Assembly: GCF_003627215.1 (NCBI RefSeq)
Contig: NZ_CP032677.1
Location: forward strand, 2,609,501-2,673,500
Length of the DNA stretch: 64,000 nt
Direction: 5' to 3'
Source: Pseudomonas sp. Leaf58
GTDB taxonomy: Bacteria; Pseudomonadota; Gammaproteobacteria; Pseudomonadales; Pseudomonadaceae
In this document: positions 61,287-64,000 of the stretch, piece after piece
Numbering within the stretch: the first letter of the stretch is position 1
How the letters are laid out: every line of letters begins with the position of its first letter
Program-made: the position numbers and the translations under genes
Notes under the pieces: model-generated
Databases searched by the model: none
Told to the model about the DNA's origin: nothing
Seen by the model: only the letters and a program-made list of their open reading frames with translations

Positions 61287-62930
61287 TTACACCGCCAGCG
61301 CGCGCTCACGCAGCTCGCTGTTGAGGATGCGGTCGTTTTCGCTGTAATCGACCGGGCAGTCGATCACGTGCACACCTGGGGTCTTGATGCAGTGCTCGAG
61401 CAGCGGCAGCAGGCCTTCGGCGCTTTCCACGCGGTGGCCGTTGGCGCCGTAGGCTTCGGCGTATTTGACGAAGTCCGGGTTGCCGTAGTCCAGGCCGAAA
61501 TCGGTGAAGCCCATGTTGGCCTGCTTCCAGCGGATCATGCCGTAGCCGTCGTCACGCAGGATCACCACGGTGATGTGCATGCCCAGGCGCACTGCAGTTT
61601 CCAGCTCTTGGCTGTTCATCATGAAGCCGCCGTCGCCGCACACCGAAATCACCGGGCGCTCTGGGTGCACCAGGTGCGCGGCCATCGCCGATGGCAGGCC
61701 CGCGCCCATGGTCGCCAGGGCGTTGTCCAGCAGCACGGTGTTGGGTTTGTGCGCCTTGTAGTTACGGGCGAACCAGATCTTGTAGATGCCGTTGTCCAGG
61801 GCGACGATGCCTTCGGACGGCAGCACGCGACGGATGTCGGCAACCAGGCGCTGCGGGTAGACCGGGAAGCGGTCGTCGTCGGCACCTTCGGCGATCTGCG
61901 CTTCGTTGGCTTCACGAATCGCCAGCAGGCGGGTGAAGTCCCAGTGCGAGGTGTCGTTCAGCGCTTCGCTGATCTGCCACACGGCGTTGGCGATGTCGCC
62001 GATCACTTCTACCTGCGGGAAGTATACGGCATCGACTTCGGCAGAGCGGAAGTTGATGTGAATGACTTCGGTGCCGCCACGGACCATGAAGAACGGCGGC
62101 TTTTCGATCACGTCGTGGCCGATGTTGATGATCAGGTCGGCAGCTTCGACGGCGCGGTGCACGAAGTCACCTGACGACAATGCCGCGTTACCCAGGAAGC
62201 GCGGGTGGCGCTCGTCGACCACACCTTTACCCATCTGGGTGGTGATGAACGGGATGCCGGTTTTGTCGATCAGCTGCTTGAGAACCTTGGCGGTCATCTT
62301 GCGGTTGGCGCCAGCGCCGATTACCAGGATCGGGCTGCGCGCGTTTTGCAGCTTCTCGACGGCAGCTTCGATGGCCACGTGCTCGGCCAACGGGCGGCGG
62401 TGCAGGCTGCGCGGGATCGGCAGTGCGTCGGTCTGCTCGGCAGCGATGTCTTCCGGCAGTTCCAGGTGCACGGCACCCGGCTTCTCTTCTTCGGCCAGGC
62501 GGAAGGCTTCGCGCATACGGGCCGGGATGTTGTCAGCCGAGGCAAACTGGTGGGTGTACTTGGTGATGGGGTCCATCATGCCGCACACGTCAATGATCTG
62601 GAAGCGGCCCTGCTTGGACTTCTTGATCGGCTTCTGGCCTGTGATCATCATCATCGGCATGCCACCCAGGTAGGCGTAGGCGCTGGCGGTGACCAGGTTG
62701 GTCGCGCCAGGGCCGAGGGTGGACAGGCTGACGCCGGTCTTGCCGGTCAAGCGACCATAGGTAGCAGCCATGAAACCTGCGGACTGCTCGTGACGGGTAA
62801 GTACCAGCTTGATCTTCGACTTGCGCAGGGATTCGAGCAGGTCGAGGTTTTCCTCACCAGGAATGCCGAATACATACTCGACACCTTCGTTTTCCAGGCA
62901 TTGCACAACGACATCGGCGGCCTTGGCCAT
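61287..62930 (-). CDS. alsS: Acetolactate-synthase-type ThDP enzyme
   Basis: A 547-residue thiamin-diphosphate enzyme, no regulatory subunit next to it, consistent with catabolic AlsS rather than IlvB. Cofactor glutamate in THEQSAGF-like RHEQSAGFMAATYGR (about 46-60), ThDP motif GDGGFMMNSQELETAVRLG (about 439-457), with GFGL region as in AlsS-type enzymes. Other ThDP decarboxylases are close, so exact substrate is not certain. Divergent LysR regulator follows. Confidence 0.82.
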   Translation of the reverse strand: MAKAADVVVQCLENEGVEYVFGIPGEENLDLLESLRKSKIKLVLTRHEQSAGFMAATYGRLTGKTGVSLSTLGPGATNLVTASAYAYLGGMPMMMITGQKPIKKSKQGRFQIIDVCGMMDPITKYTHQFASADNIPARMREAFRLAEEEKPGAVHLELPEDIAAEQTDALPIPRSLHRRPLAEHVAIEAAVEKLQNARSPILVIGAGANRKMTAKVLKQLIDKTGIPFITTQMGKGVVDERHPRFLGNAALSSGDFVHRAVEAADLIINIGHDVIEKPPFFMVRGGTEVIHINFRSAEVDAVYFPQVEVIGDIANAVWQISEALNDTSHWDFTRLLAIREANEAQIAEGADDDRFPVYPQRLVADIRRVLPSEGIVALDNGIYKIWFARNYKAHKPNTVLLDNALATMGAGLPSAMAAHLVHPERPVISVCGDGGFMMNSQELETAVRLGMHITVVILRDDGYGMIRWKQANMGFTDFGLDYGNPDFVKYAEAYGANGHRVESAEGLLPLLEHCIKTPGVHVIDCPVDYSENDRILNSELRERALAV

Positions 62931-63114
62931 TTGGGGTACTACCTCAAAATCTTCGTGGGATTGCAGATTTATTAAGCTGCGTGACTGAGATGTTGCAGGA
63001 TGTCTCAGTGGCGCGCATCGTAGGCCCTCTGGTTAATAATAATAAATATATTGTTATGATGCCTGAGATCACACTTCGTTATAAATGCAGCTCCTAGGAT
63101 TGGTAGTCCCCACA

Positions 63115-63996
63115 ATGAACCTCAAGGCATTGCGCTGCTGCGTCGAGATCGTGCGCCAGGGCAGCTTCACCAAGGCCGCGCAGCACCTGCATATCGCCCA
63201 GCCGGCGCTGAGCATGGCGGTTACCCGCCTGGAAGAAGAACTGGGCGTAACCCTGTTCAACCGCACTACGCGCAAGGTCATCCTGACGGCCGAGGGTGAG
63301 CGCTTTCTGCCCCGTATTGAATCGGCCCTGCGCGAAATGGATGTGGCCCGGCAAGAGCTACGCGACATGGCCGACCTGAAGCGCGGCGAAGTCCGCCTGG
63401 GCATCCCACCGATGTTCGGCCTGCACTATGTGCCTGGGCTTATGAACGCCTTCCGCCAGCTGCACCCGGGCATTGCCATGACCGTGTTCGAAGGCAGTGC
63501 CGAGGACATTGGTCATCGCCTGGAACAACGGGAAATCGACCTGGCGTTGCTCGAGTCCCGGCGCGTGCCGCCGGACAAAGAATCGATCCTGCTGGGCAGT
63601 GACGAGATGTTGGCGTGCATGCACCCCGACCACGCCTATGCCGGCAAGGCGTTTCTCACCGCCGAGGACCTGCGCAATACCGACATGGTGGTGTTCGACC
63701 GTACCTTCGTGCAACGCCACCTGCTGGATGCGTTCTTCGCCGAACATGGGATCACTTACCAAGTCGCGCTGCAGAGTAACTTTGTTTCGCTGGTGGTGCA
63801 GGCCGCGCTGGACAACATGGGCGTGGCGACCCTGCTGCGTTCGGTACAACAGCGTACGCCGGGCATCGTCGGTGTGCCGTTTCGCCCGGCGCAGCTAATG
63901 AGCTTCAGGTTGTGCTGGCGCTCGGGGGAATACCTGTCGCTGGCCAGCAAGCGCTTCATCGATTTTGCCGCGCAAACAAACTACCTGGAGCGATAA
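63115..63996 (+). CDS. LysR-family transcriptional regulator
   Basis: A 293-residue LysR protein: HTH with QGSFTKAAQHLHIAQPALSM (about 14-33), C-terminal effector domain. Starts at ATG 63115 (frame back to 63085 possible). It diverges from the ThDP enzyme gene across a 184-bp AT-rich region, so it is the likely regulator of that gene. The stop codon is inside the window. Confidence 0.9.
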   Translation: MNLKALRCCVEIVRQGSFTKAAQHLHIAQPALSMAVTRLEEELGVTLFNRTTRKVILTAEGERFLPRIESALREMDVARQELRDMADLKRGEVRLGIPPMFGLHYVPGLMNAFRQLHPGIAMTVFEGSAEDIGHRLEQREIDLALLESRRVPPDKESILLGSDEMLACMHPDHAYAGKAFLTAEDLRNTDMVVFDRTFVQRHLLDAFFAEHGITYQVALQSNFVSLVVQAALDNMGVATLLRSVQQRTPGIVGVPFRPAQLMSFRLCWRSGEYLSLASKRFIDFAAQTNYLER

Positions 63997-64000
63997 AGGC

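Noticed and set aside
61287..62930. Biosynthetic IlvB
   Set aside because: No ilvH small subunit is adjacent, and a LysR regulator is divergent, which fits a catabolic enzyme better.

Overview
The window looks like a chromosomal segment of a fluorescent pseudomonad of the Pseudomonas putida group. The reasons are the GC-rich codon use, the paired REP elements of the type GCGGGNNNNCCCGC, the phenylacetate (paa) cluster with its OprD-type porin and acetate-permease-like transporter, and an Fnr-type regulator next to paaX. These assignments come from reading the sequence; no database was searched.

Layout. 1-9.6 kb: a lipid/envelope group on the minus strand (ybhN-clsB-ybhP and a DUF72 gene), a small iron-permease-like membrane protein, a ClpP-like protein, a NUDIX hydrolase, a very large CheB-CheR-PAS-histidine kinase-receiver protein, and two small stress/unknown genes. 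9.7-27.2 kb: the complete phenylacetyl-CoA catabolon. paaFGHIJK, paaABCDE and the DUF485/permease/porin/paaZ block run on the minus strand, and paaYX diverge on the plus strand. Together they encode uptake, CoA ligation, ring epoxidation, isomerisation, ring cleavage, beta-oxidation to acetyl-CoA and succinyl-CoA, and repression by PaaX. 27.2-39.1 kb: a low-oxygen/stress island with a [4Fe-4S] Fnr-type regulator, four tandem-domain universal stress proteins, two GNATs, a beta-CASP hydrolase, a potassium channel and an odd flavin-reductase-like protein. Perfect or near-perfect Fnr/Anr boxes (TTGAT-N4-ATCAA) lie 65-80 bp ahead of several start codons, so this looks like one local Anr/Fnr regulon. 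A second Crp/Fnr gene here seems to have lost its N-terminal cysteine region.

39.6-46.4 kb: two YeeE/YedE-type membrane proteins, then a tight operon of thermostable-hemolysin-like protein, adenylate-forming ligase, heme-oxygenase-like diiron protein, SDR and TPR lipoprotein-like protein, ending in a sensor kinase. The response regulator expected before the kinase is reduced to a 40-codon in-frame remnant carrying its first and last residues. 

47.25-55.39 kb: a mobile element that can be delimited to the base. It has 28-bp terminal inverted repeats (23/28 identical, TGT...ACA) and is flanked by a 5-bp direct duplication, CAATC. It encodes a TniA/TnsB-type DDE transposase, a truncated TniB/TnsC-type ATPase, a truncated metallophosphoesterase, an unknown protein, and a tyrosine recombinase. 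Its ends carry many GGACACTTT repeats. It landed immediately 3' of a lysR gene.

55.4-64 kb: lysR, a VOC protein, a DctA-type transporter, a peroxiredoxin, a thymidylate-kinase-like protein, a membrane diguanylate cyclase, an acetolactate-synthase-type ThDP enzyme and a divergent LysR regulator.

The most unusual parts are the transposon with a tyrosine recombinase and complex repeat ends, the collapsed response regulator, and the cluster of Fnr boxes.
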